Shown here: one piece after another, positions 19,567-27,462 of the stretch | Position numbering within the stretch: position 1 is the stretch's first letter | Layout of the letters: each line of letters begins with the position of its first letter | DNA from: Pontibacter populi | GTDB taxonomy: Bacteria > Bacteroidota > Bacteroidia > Cytophagales > Hymenobacteraceae | DNA: 64,000 bases | Assembly: GCF_019336435.1 (NCBI RefSeq) | Contig: NZ_JAHWXQ010000001.1 | Span: 434,001-498,000 of the forward strand | Direction: 5' to 3' | Translations under genes and position numbers: made by a program | The notes under the pieces: generated by a model | What the model was told of the DNA's origin: nothing | The model's database searches: none | What the model saw: the letters and a program-made list of their open reading frames with translations, nothing else

Positions 19567-19597
19567 CAAACTTACTATGCGATTTCCATTATTCAAA
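19567..19597 (-). promoter_or_regulatory. Promoter of the act/cta respiratory operon
   Basis: On the minus strand TTTG (19597-19594), 19 bp, then TAAGTTTG (19574-19567). This is a full match to the Bacteroidota primary sigma consensus TTTG-N19/20-TAnnTTTG. The predicted start of transcription lies about 25-30 bp before the actA start codon. Confidence 0.8.
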
Positions 19598-19950
19598 CAG
19601 ATACTTTTTATTTTTGGAACCTTATGCATAGGTAGTTGGTTTCCAGACCTCGAACAGTCAAAATATCGTTTATTTCCGTTTTTAAGGCTTTTTATTTAGA
19701 ATCATTTTAAATTACTAGGCCTTTCATACTAATAAATCCTGGTTTGTTTTGTCTAATTTCAGCTTGGTTTTAGTACAATTACCTGTGGGTATACTTGCAT
19801 ACTGTGTTATTAGTTTTTAATGCAAGTTTTTATTAATTTAAACACCTTCTTCAAAAACCAATATTACGCCTTATTTATATAATATACCTTTCCTGCCTAT
19901 AACTATAGGCTAACTATTCTTTTGGCTCAGCTACATTTATCGCGTAAACT
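19598..19950. other. Divergent intergenic region between actA and rpsF, no gene seen
   Basis: About 350 AT-rich bases between the two divergent promoters. Short frames are present but none has a convincing start or recognisable product. It contains one copy of AACTATAG (near 19900). I see no hairpin or terminator. Confidence 0.6.
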
Positions 19951-19982
19951 TTTGGTTTTAAAAATACTAAGCTGTAATTTTG
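19951..19982 (+). promoter_or_regulatory. Promoter of the rpsF-rpsR-rplI operon
   Basis: TTTG at 19951-19954, 20 bp, then TAATTTTG at 19975-19982, matching TTTG-N19/20-TAnnTTTG exactly. Transcription would begin near 19988, giving a leader of roughly 25 bases before the rpsF ATG at 20012. Confidence 0.8.
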
Positions 19983-20011
19983 CGAGCTAAATCAAAAAAT
20001 TCTACTAGAGA

Positions 20012-20377
20012 ATGGAATTAAAAAATTACGAAACGGTCTTCATCCTGACTCCTCTGTTGAACGAGGTGCAGATGCAAGAAACGGTCGAGAAGTTCAGACA
20101 GGTGCTTAAGGAAAATAGCGCCGACATTATCCACGAGGAGAACTGGGGTCTACGTAAGCTTGCTTACCCAATCCAGAAGAAATCAACTGGTTTCTATCAT
20201 CTAATCGAGTTTAAGGCTCCCGGAACAGTTGTAGATCAGCTTGAGCTGACTTACCGCCGCGACGAGAAAGTTGTTCGCTTCCTGACCACTGTACTGGATA
20301 AGCACGCAGTTGCTTATAACGAGCGCAGAAGAAATGGCGAGTTCAAACAAGCTAAAAAAGAGGAGGTTAAAGGATAA
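20012..20377 (+). CDS. rpsF: 30S ribosomal protein S6 (bS6)
   Basis: 121 residues, normal length for bS6. The start [14 protein letters not shown] and the internal [17 protein letters not shown] are classic S6 sequence, and the C-terminus is lysine/glutamate rich. bS6 binds bS18 on the 30S platform. In a Bacteroidota ribosome structure these two, with bS21, were seen to cover the anti-Shine-Dalgarno end of 16S rRNA. The stop codon overlaps the rpsR start by one base (TAATG). The last codons encode the rpsR Shine-Dalgarno sequence. Confidence 0.98.
   Translation: MELKNYETVFILTPLLNEVQMQETVEKFRQVLKENSADIIHEENWGLRKLAYPIQKKSTGFYHLIEFKAPGTVVDQLELTYRRDEKVVRFLTTVLDKHAVAYNERRRNGEFKQAKKEEVKG
20361..20367 (+). 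promoter_or_regulatory. Perfect Shine-Dalgarno sequence before rpsR
   Basis: AGGAGGT lies nine bases before the rpsR ATG at 20377 and inside the rpsF coding end. It is a full complement of the anti-SD sequence. Most genes of this phylum, including most in this window, lack such a site. Confidence 0.85.
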
Positions 20378-20628
20378 TGAGCTTAGTTAACGAAAGAGTA
20401 CACAAGCAGGAGAATCGTCAGAAATACTGCCGTTTCAAGAAGAGCGGTATTAAGTACATCGATTACAAAGATGGTAACTTCCTCCTGAAATTTGTAAATG
20501 AGCAGGGCAAGATTCTTCCAAGAAGATTAACTGGTACCAGCCTTAAGTTCCAGCGTAAAGTAGCTCAGGCGGTTGCAAGAGCTCGTCACCTGGCGATTTT
20601 ACCTTATGTAACAGATTCTTTAAAATAA
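20377..20628 (+). CDS. rpsR: 30S ribosomal protein S18 (bS18)
   Basis: 83 residues. Typical bS18 features are an N-terminal cysteine-containing segment [17 protein letters not shown], then [20 protein letters not shown] and a C-terminal [10 protein letters not shown] motif. It partners bS6 in the 30S subunit. Translation is probably coupled to rpsF through the TAATG overlap and is preceded by a strong Shine-Dalgarno site, which in related bacteria is proposed to allow bS18 to control its own synthesis. Its stop codon overlaps the Shine-Dalgarno sequence of rplI. Confidence 0.98.
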   Translation: MSLVNERVHKQENRQKYCRFKKSGIKYIDYKDGNFLLKFVNEQGKILPRRLTGTSLKFQRKVAQAVARARHLAILPYVTDSLK

Positions 20629-20634
20629 GGAGGG
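20628..20634 (+). promoter_or_regulatory. Strong Shine-Dalgarno sequence before rplI
   Basis: AGGAGGG, overlapping the last base of the rpsR stop codon, stands seven bases before the rplI ATG at 20642. It is the second near-perfect Shine-Dalgarno site in this three-gene operon. Confidence 0.8.
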
Positions 20635-20641
20635 ACTAGAG

Positions 20642-21085
20642 ATGGAAGTAATACTTAAAGATGACGTTAAAGGCTTAGGCTACAAAAACGATACAGTTGA
20701 TGTAAAGCCTGGTTATGGCCGTAACTACCTGATCCCTCAGGGTCTTGCAGTTATCGCTGACAAAGCAAACAAGAAAATGGTAGCTGAGAACATCCGTCAG
20801 GCTGCTCACAAAGCTGATAAAATCAAGAACGACGCACAGGAACTGGCTAACAGCATCGGTGACATCACACTTGAGATTCCGGCTAAAGTTGGTGAGACTG
20901 GTAAGATCTTCGGTTCAGTAACTACAAACCAACTTTCTGAGGCTCTTAAGGCTAAAGGATTTGATGTAGACCGTAAGCGTATCTCTTTTGATCAGGATGT
21001 GAAAACTGCAGGTGAATATACTGCATCTATCAACCTGCACAAAGAAGTGAAGCACACCGTTAAATTCAACGTAGTATCTGAGTAA
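20642..21085 (+). CDS. rplI: 50S ribosomal protein L9 (bL9)
   Basis: 147 residues, the usual two-domain bL9. The N-terminal domain starts MEVILKDDVKGLGYKNDTV and contains the signature GYGRNYLIPQGLA. A long connecting helix (about 45-75) is followed by a C-terminal domain with GKIFGSVT. It binds 23S rRNA near the L1 stalk. It is the last gene of the operon and is followed by a rho-independent terminator 20 bp on. Confidence 0.98.
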   Translation: MEVILKDDVKGLGYKNDTVDVKPGYGRNYLIPQGLAVIADKANKKMVAENIRQAAHKADKIKNDAQELANSIGDITLEIPAKVGETGKIFGSVTTNQLSEALKAKGFDVDRKRISFDQDVKTAGEYTASINLHKEVKHTVKFNVVSE

Positions 21086-21104
21086 TCAGAACTATAGTTT
21101 ATAT

Positions 21105-21139
21105 AAAAGCGCCCCGAAGTTATTCGGGGCGCTTTTTTT
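21105..21139 (+). terminator. Rho-independent terminator of rpsF-rpsR-rplI
   Basis: A 14-bp stem (AAAAGCGCCCCGAA at 21105-21118 paired with 21123-21136) with a four-base loop and a T tract. It is GC-rich and nearly symmetrical. Confidence 0.92.
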
Positions 21140-21207
21140 ATGCCTGTACATACCTATAACTTATAACTATAGTTTGTAGTTTTAGCAGCAAAACAAATTA
21201 CCATACT

Positions 21208-22188
21208 ATGTTCCGTACCGAAATAACGCTACCTGCATCCGGCCTGAATCTGAGTCTGCACGACAAAGCAGTAACGATAGGTTCGTGCTTTGCAGAAGTT
21301 ATCGGCACAAAACTGAAAGACTTTAAAGCTGATGTACTGGTAAACCCTTTCGGAACAATATTTAACCCGGTATCAGTGTGCCGGTTGTTACAGGCAGTTG
21401 CCGGCGAGCCTTTAAACCTGGAGCAAAGCCTGATACAGCGCGATGGTATCTGGTATAGTTACGACCTGCATTCGTCTCTCTCCTCCCCTAACAAAGACCA
21501 GCTGCTGCACCTGATAACCCAGCGGATCACACAAACACGCGAGCATCTTAAAAATGCCAGGCTGCTGATCATTACATTTGGCACTGCTGTATCTTATAAA
21601 CTCACCGATACCGGAACTATAGTTGCCAACTGCCACAAATTACCCGCGAAGCAATTCAGCAGAACATTATTAACTATAGAGGAGATCAACTATAGCCTGG
21701 AGACTTGTTACCAGGCGCTCAAAAAATTTAATCCCGAGCTCCAAACTATAGTTACTGTCAGCCCGGTGCGCCATCTAAAAGAAACACTGCCAACAAACAG
21801 TGTTAGTAAATCCATACTCCGGGTGGCCACACATATTATAACCGAGCGTTACAAAGATGTACTGTACTTTCCGGCTTATGAGATCATGCTGGATGACCTG
21901 CGTGACTACCGCTTTTACGGCCCGGATATGCTGCACCCTACTCCGGTTGCTGAAGACTATATCTGGCAAAAATTTGCATCTGCTTATTTGGACCCGCTTT
22001 TCCAGGAGTTTATACCTGCCTGGGAAAAGATAAGAAGCGCTATGGCCCATCGCCCGTTTCACCCGAACACAGAAGCCCATCAGGCCTTTATTACCAAAAC
22101 TATAGCCCAACTACAGCAGCTGGCTGCCAACTATAACATTGCCACCGGGTCGGAAGAACTTGAGCTACGCCGGCAGCTGACAACTTAA
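21208..22188 (+). CDS. GSCFA domain protein
   Basis: 326 residues. The family name motif is present as GSCFAEVIG (about 27-35), followed by NPFGTIFNP, and later SPVRHLK and a C-terminal YGPDMLHPT block with Asp and His. GSCFA proteins resemble SGNH/GDSL hydrolases: Ser of GSCFA and the C-terminal Asp/His are candidate catalytic residues. The substrate is unknown. There is no signal peptide. It lies alone downstream of the ribosomal operon, and the 120-bp gap carries two exact AACTATAGTT copies. It is followed after 48 bp by the DUF255 gene in the same direction. Confidence 0.9.
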   Translation: MFRTEITLPASGLNLSLHDKAVTIGSCFAEVIGTKLKDFKADVLVNPFGTIFNPVSVCRLLQAVAGEPLNLEQSLIQRDGIWYSYDLHSSLSSPNKDQLLHLITQRITQTREHLKNARLLIITFGTAVSYKLTDTGTIVANCHKLPAKQFSRTLLTIEEINYSLETCYQALKKFNPELQTIVTVSPVRHLKETLPTNSVSKSILRVATHIITERYKDVLYFPAYEIMLDDLRDYRFYGPDMLHPTPVAEDYIWQKFASAYLDPLFQEFIPAWEKIRSAMAHRPFHPNTEAHQAFITKTIAQLQQLAANYNIATGSEELELRRQLTT

Positions 22189-22236
22189 TTTGTTGCTGGC
22201 TTAACAACAAAGTAGCTGAAGCCCGTAAAATAAAGT

Positions 22237-24318
22237 ATGACACCACCAGCGCAAACAGCTTTATCAGACAGGAAACCAAACCGGCTTATTAAAGAAAGCA
22301 GCCCCTACTTGTTACAGCACGCCTACAACCCCGTGGACTGGTACCCATGGGGCGAAGAAGCTTTGCAACAGGCTAAACAGGAGAATAAGCCCATATTGGT
22401 AAGTATCGGCTATGCTGCCTGCCATTGGTGCCACGTTATGGAGCATCAGTCTTTTGAGCGGCAGGAAATTTCCGATATCATGAACCAGCACTTTATCTGT
22501 ATAAAAGTTGACCGGGAAGAGCGCCCCGATGTAGATGCTGTTTACATTGATGCGGTTCATGCCATGGGTTTGCAAGGCGGGTGGCCCCTAAATGTTTTCC
22601 TGACCTCTGAAGCAAAGCCTTTTTATGGCGGAACATATTTTGCGCCACAGCAATGGGCACAACTGCTGCAAAACATAGCCAACGCCTATAAAGAGAACCG
22701 CCAGGAACTGGACGAGACTGCTGAGCAATTTGTAGAGCACCTGAATGTAAGCGACCTGGAAAAGTACGGCCTAAAGCAGAGCGATAAGCAGGTATCAGAG
22801 GAGGAGCTACAGCAACTATACCTCAACCTGAGCAAGCGCTTCGACAAGATCAAAGGCGGACTTTCGCCGGCTCCCAAATTCCCGATGCCCTCCAACTTTT
22901 TATTCCTGTTGCGCTACATTCATCATACACAAAGCGAAACAGCCCTGGCACAGGTAAACCTTACCCTTAGCCAAATGGCTTATGGCGGTATTTACGACCA
23001 GGTAGGTGGCGGTTTTGCGCGTTATGCTGTTGATGCTGACTGGTTGGTGCCGCACTTCGAGAAAATGCTGTATGATAATGCCCAGCTTGTAACTCTATAC
23101 GCCGAAGCATATCAGGTGACCAGAGATCCGCTTTACAAACAGGTGGTTTACGAAACTATAGCGTTTGTAGAGCGTGAGCTGATGAGTGAAGAGTATGGCT
23201 TTTATTCGTCGCTGGATGCGGACAGTGAAGGCGAAGAAGGCAGATTTTACACATTTACCCGGGATGATCTGCAAAAGATACTGAAAGACGAGGAGCCACT
23301 TTTCTCTAAATACTATAACGTTACGGCAGCCGGTAATTTTGAGCATGGCCGAAACATACTGCACCGCCAGGAAAGTGACGAAACATTTGCGAGGGACAAT
23401 GAGCTGGAACTGGAAGTACTGCAGGAAATGGTAGCGGAATGGAAAAGGAAGCTGATGAAAGTACGTGCCAAACGCATACGACCGGCGCTGGATGACAAGA
23501 TACTTTGCTCCTGGAATGCACTGATGCTGAAGGCCCTGGTAGATGCATACCATGTTTTTGGTGAGAAGCATTTCCTGGACCTGGCACTTAAAAATGCAGA
23601 CTTCCTTTTTGAGAAGATCAGAGAAGGAAATAAACTGTGCCACAACTATAAAAACGGCAAAGCAACTATAGATGGCTTCCTGGAAGATTATGCGCTGCTG
23701 GTAGCAGCCCTGATACGCCTATATGAAGTAACTTTTAACGAAGAATGGCTTAACCAGGCAAAGCGTTTTACGGATTATACTTTATCGAACTTTATGGATA
23801 AGCAAGAGGGTATGTTCTATTTTACAGACCAGACTGCTGAAAAGCTTATCGCCCGCAAAAAAGAGATTTTCGATAACGTAATTCCGTCATCTAACTCTGC
23901 AATGGCTATAAACCTGCACTTGCTGGGCCTTTATTTCGATAATGAGACTTATCAGCAGGTAGCAGATAAAATGCTGAATACCATGATCCCGTTAATCACT
24001 AAAGAGCCATCGCACCTTAGTAACTGGGCAATTTTATATTATAACAAGCTTACTCCAACTGCCGAAGTAGCTATAGTTGGCAAGCAGGTAACCCAGATGC
24101 GGGAAGAGCTTAGCGTATTTTACCTGCCAAATATGATCCTGATGGGCAGCAACTATAAAAGTAAACTCCCGCTCCTGGCAGACAAAATTCCTGTGGATGG
24201 CAAAACCACTATTTATGTGTGCTATAACAAAACCTGCCAGCTGCCGGTGCATACTCCCTCTGAAGCATTAAAACAACTTCAAGGCTGGCAGCAACAGTCT
24301 AAATTCCCGGCGCTATAG
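22237..24318 (+). CDS. DUF255 / YyaL family protein (thioredoxin-like domain plus six-hairpin domain)
   Basis: 693 residues. It starts with a thioredoxin-like domain: the family signature [19 protein letters not shown] (about 21-39) and a CHWC redox-type motif in [16 protein letters not shown]. The middle and C-terminal parts (about 200-690) resemble an (alpha/alpha) barrel related to N-acylglucosamine 2-epimerase and glycosidases, with [20 protein letters not shown] and [12 protein letters not shown] blocks. The length is normal for the family. The biochemical role is not established. There is no signal peptide, so it is probably cytoplasmic. Confidence 0.92.
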   Translation: MTPPAQTALSDRKPNRLIKESSPYLLQHAYNPVDWYPWGEEALQQAKQENKPILVSIGYAACHWCHVMEHQSFERQEISDIMNQHFICIKVDREERPDVDAVYIDAVHAMGLQGGWPLNVFLTSEAKPFYGGTYFAPQQWAQLLQNIANAYKENRQELDETAEQFVEHLNVSDLEKYGLKQSDKQVSEEELQQLYLNLSKRFDKIKGGLSPAPKFPMPSNFLFLLRYIHHTQSETALAQVNLTLSQMAYGGIYDQVGGGFARYAVDADWLVPHFEKMLYDNAQLVTLYAEAYQVTRDPLYKQVVYETIAFVERELMSEEYGFYSSLDADSEGEEGRFYTFTRDDLQKILKDEEPLFSKYYNVTAAGNFEHGRNILHRQESDETFARDNELELEVLQEMVAEWKRKLMKVRAKRIRPALDDKILCSWNALMLKALVDAYHVFGEKHFLDLALKNADFLFEKIREGNKLCHNYKNGKATIDGFLEDYALLVAALIRLYEVTFNEEWLNQAKRFTDYTLSNFMDKQEGMFYFTDQTAEKLIARKKEIFDNVIPSSNSAMAINLHLLGLYFDNETYQQVADKMLNTMIPLITKEPSHLSNWAILYYNKLTPTAEVAIVGKQVTQMREELSVFYLPNMILMGSNYKSKLPLLADKIPVDGKTTIYVCYNKTCQLPVHTPSEALKQLQGWQQQSKFPAL

Positions 24319-24432
24319 TTCAGAGGCCAAACTATAAACGGGTTCTTCTTCACATCCTTAATCTTATTTTGCACCTTGCTACATGTCGTGCTTTTTCCCG
24401 ACATTTGTACAGATCAAGTATAGATTTCACCC

Positions 24433-26964
24433 TTGTCAGAGCTACTCAATTTTAATTACCCGCCCGAGCCGGCCGTAGACCGCGTTACGCTTTTTGCTGA
24501 TGTGATTCTGCCGCTGCCCTTGCCTAAACTTTACACCTACCGCATCCCCTTCGAGATGAACGATGAAGTGCTGGTTGGTGTGCGGGTAATTGTGCAATTC
24601 GGAGCAAAAAGGGTTTTGAGTTGTATAGTTGCCGAAATTCATGAACAAGCCCCGGCAGATTACCAGGCCAAGTATATACTGGATGTGCTGGATGACACAC
24701 CTATAGTTACCGTGCCGCAACTCAAGCTTTTTAAGTGGATCGCGGATTACTATATGTGCACGCTTGGCGAAGTGATCAACGCGGCGCTGCCATCTGCTTT
24801 AAAACTAAGCAGCGAGTCGCGGATACAATTGCACCCGCACTTTAACCCCGAAGAAGACGATATTCCGCTGGCGGCTCAGGAAGCAAAGATCATTTATGCG
24901 CTGCAGCACAACCAGGCCATGACCTTTACCGACATTGGCAATCTGCTACAGGTAAAAAGCTATCACAAATACATCAAATCGCTGATACAGAAAGAGGCGA
25001 TCATTATATACGAGCAGGTAAGCGATAAATTCTCTCCGAAAGTGGTGAAGAAAATTCGTTTGAGCGAGCATTTTGTGCAGGAAGAAGGCATGCTGGAAGA
25101 ACTGTTCGAACAGCTAACGCCAAGACCAAAGCAACTCGACATTCTGCTTAATTACCTGCAAAAAGTACCGGTGCACCAGGACATAAACCTGAACTATAAG
25201 GGCATCGAGAAATCAGCACTTACCAATAACCCACATCTGTCCAAATCATCTATCGATTCGCTTGTAAAGAAAGGTGTGTTGGAGCAGTTCGATCAGATCA
25301 TTTCCCGTTTCCCGGTGGATGATTCGCCTCGTCAGTTGCCCATGAACCTATCGGAGCACCAGTTGCAGGCCAAAGATGAGATTCTGGGTTTATTTAAAGA
25401 GAAAGATACGGTGTTGTTGCACGGTGTTACGGGCAGCGGTAAAACCGAGGTATACATCGACCTGATAAAACATGCCCTCGAAGGCGGCGGACAGGTATTA
25501 TACCTACTCCCGGAGATTGCGCTTACGGCTCAGATCGTAACCCGCCTGATGAAAGTGTTTGGCGAAAAGCTGGGTGTATATCATTCCAAGTTCTCAGATA
25601 ACGAGCGCGCTGAAGTTTGGCAGGGTGTGCTTTCGGGCAGGTTCCAGGTAGTGGTTGGCGTTCGTTCAGCTGTTTTCCTGCCATTCCATAATTTGTCGCT
25701 GATTATAGTTGACGAAGAGCACGAAGCCAGTTACAAGCAATACGAGCCGGCTCCGCGCTACAATGCCCGCGAAACGGCCCTGATGATGGCACATTTACAG
25801 GGCGCTAAAACCTTACTGGGTTCTGCTACACCAGCTATAGAAACCTACTATAACTGTAAAACTGACCGCTGGGGCTTGGTTACCATGCTGAAACGCTTCG
25901 GAGAAGCACAACTGCCCGACGTGGAACTGGTGAATACCCGCGAAGAGCAGCAACGCAAAACCATGCACAGCCACTTTTCGAGCAAGCTGTTAGATGGCAT
26001 TGAAGCCCGTCTGAAACGTAAAGAGCAGGTTATCCTTTTCCAGAACAGACGCGGCTACGCGCCTTTTATCTCCTGTGATGAATGCTCCTGGATACCGAAG
26101 TGCCGTAACTGTGCCGTTAGTTTATCTTACCATAAATTCAGCGGTGAGCTGCGTTGCCATTACTGCGGTTACCACGAACGTATGCCATCTGACTGCCCGG
26201 CCTGTGGCGCTACTACGCTGAAAAGCATGGGCTTTGGTACCGAAAAGATTGAAGATGACCTGAAGCTGATGCTGCCCAGCGCTGAAGTGCAGCGTATGGA
26301 CCTGGACACCACCAAAAAGAAGAACAGTTACCAGCAGATAATCGCCGATTTTGAGAACGGAAAGACCAATGTGCTGGTAGGTACCCAAATGGTTACCAAA
26401 GGCCTCGATTTCGAGAATGTGAGTCTGGTTGGTATTCTTAACGCCGATAGCATCATCCACTTCCCTGATTTCCGGGCGCATGAGCGAGCATTCCAGTTAT
26501 TTGTGCAGGTAAGTGGCCGTGCAGGTCGTAAAGGTAAGCCGGGCACCGTTATCATCCAGACCCGCGACCCGATGCAGGCCATTTTCCGGAAGGTGAAAAG
26601 CGTGGATTATGAAGCGCTGTATGCGCATGAAATAGAAGAACGGATGCGATTTAGCTATCCACCTTTTGTGCGCATGATAAAAGTAACGGTAAAACATGCG
26701 GATGAACGGACCTCGGAAAACGCAGCTATAGTTCTGGCAAAGGACTTGACTGACAGGCTAGGGAAGCAGCATGTGCTGGGGCCAGAGATACCTTATATTT
26801 TCCGTATCCGGAATCTGTTCCTCAACGAGATCCATATAAAGCTTCCACGTGAAAACGTGAACCTGCGCACCGCCAAGGGGCAGATCGCGATGGCTATTCA
26901 ACAACTATACCAGATGCCTGACTTTAAAGGAATAAGGGTGGTGGCCGATGTTGACCCAATGTAA
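24433..26964 (+). CDS. priA: Primosomal protein N', replication restart helicase
   Basis: 843 residues from a TTG at 24433. No ATG occurs before the conserved N-terminus, so TTG is the best start. The N-terminal DNA-binding domain (FADVILPLPLPKLYTYRIP) is followed by Walker A GVTGSGKTEVY (about 333-343) and the DEEH box. A zinc region with eight cysteines (CDEC, CRNC, CHYC, CPAC) and a C-terminal helicase block GRAGRKGKPG complete it. All elements needed for an active PriA are present. It is slightly longer than the E. coli enzyme (732 residues), as in other Bacteroidota. Confidence 0.97.
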   Translation: MSELLNFNYPPEPAVDRVTLFADVILPLPLPKLYTYRIPFEMNDEVLVGVRVIVQFGAKRVLSCIVAEIHEQAPADYQAKYILDVLDDTPIVTVPQLKLFKWIADYYMCTLGEVINAALPSALKLSSESRIQLHPHFNPEEDDIPLAAQEAKIIYALQHNQAMTFTDIGNLLQVKSYHKYIKSLIQKEAIIIYEQVSDKFSPKVVKKIRLSEHFVQEEGMLEELFEQLTPRPKQLDILLNYLQKVPVHQDINLNYKGIEKSALTNNPHLSKSSIDSLVKKGVLEQFDQIISRFPVDDSPRQLPMNLSEHQLQAKDEILGLFKEKDTVLLHGVTGSGKTEVYIDLIKHALEGGGQVLYLLPEIALTAQIVTRLMKVFGEKLGVYHSKFSDNERAEVWQGVLSGRFQVVVGVRSAVFLPFHNLSLIIVDEEHEASYKQYEPAPRYNARETALMMAHLQGAKTLLGSATPAIETYYNCKTDRWGLVTMLKRFGEAQLPDVELVNTREEQQRKTMHSHFSSKLLDGIEARLKRKEQVILFQNRRGYAPFISCDECSWIPKCRNCAVSLSYHKFSGELRCHYCGYHERMPSDCPACGATTLKSMGFGTEKIEDDLKLMLPSAEVQRMDLDTTKKKNSYQQIIADFENGKTNVLVGTQMVTKGLDFENVSLVGILNADSIIHFPDFRAHERAFQLFVQVSGRAGRKGKPGTVIIQTRDPMQAIFRKVKSVDYEALYAHEIEERMRFSYPPFVRMIKVTVKHADERTSENAAIVLAKDLTDRLGKQHVLGPEIPYIFRIRNLFLNEIHIKLPRENVNLRTAKGQIAMAIQQLYQMPDFKGIRVVADVDPM

Positions 26965-27104
26965 TTTTTTTCTAACAAAACTGCCGTTTACAGAACTTAA
27001 AGGCACTTTCAGAAAAAAGTTTGAAAAATTTTAAGCTTTTTACACAATAAGCCCAACCTTGCCAAAACAGTGGCGTATATACTGATACCTTTGGCTAAAA
27101 GTTG

Positions 27105-27159
27105 AAAACCTGAAAATTCTGAGTATCTACCAAGAAACTTACGGATTTTCAGGTTTTTC
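27105..27159. terminator. Bidirectional terminator between priA and the small membrane protein
   Basis: A perfect 13-bp inverted repeat (AAAACCTGAAAAT at 27105-27117 and its complement at 27145-27157) with a 27-base loop. T tracts occur on both strands. It lies 140 bp after priA and a few bases after the stop of the convergent small gene. Confidence 0.6.
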
Positions 27160-27161
27160 CT

Positions 27162-27335
27162 TTATATCCCCTTTCGTAGCCTGTATACGTACATTAGGCC
27201 GGCCAGCAGAAACAACACTCCCAGCACGATATTCATAATATCCTCATCGCCCTGCGCGTAGCGGTAAGCATTTAACCCCGCAGCTCCAAAACAGGCAATG
27301 GCAAGTATAATTTTAAAAGTTCGGTTGTCTCTCAT
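27162..27335 (-). CDS. Small membrane protein of 57 residues, unknown function
   Basis: A short frame from ATG at 27335 to TAA at 27162. The protein begins MRDNRTFKIILAIACFGA and has two hydrophobic segments (about 8-22 and 36-51) separated by a polar, acidic loop (YRYAQGDEDI), ending in a basic RLRKGI tail. Two-helix topology with positive residues at both ends is consistent with a real small membrane protein. The gene ends at a terminator shared with priA. I do not recognise a family, and coding status is inferred from composition and context. Confidence 0.5.
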   Translation of the reverse strand: MRDNRTFKIILAIACFGAAGLNAYRYAQGDEDIMNIVLGVLFLLAGLMYVYRLRKGI

Positions 27336-27411
27336 TATAGTTTATACTGTGTTATTAAGCGTAAACACTAAGATATATGTTAATCGCTAACATACATAAT
27401 GGTATTGCACG

Positions 27412-27447
27412 AAAAAGGTCTTCCGGTTTATGCCGGAGGACCTTTTT
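27412..27447 (-). terminator. Terminator of the M14 peptidase gene
   Basis: A 15-bp stem (AAAAAGGTCTTCCGG paired with CCGGAGGACCTTTTT, one G-U pair) with a six-base loop. On the minus strand it ends in a run of T. It sits 15 bp beyond the stop codon at 27463. Confidence 0.88.
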
Positions 27448-27462
27448 CAGCTTTGACTATAG

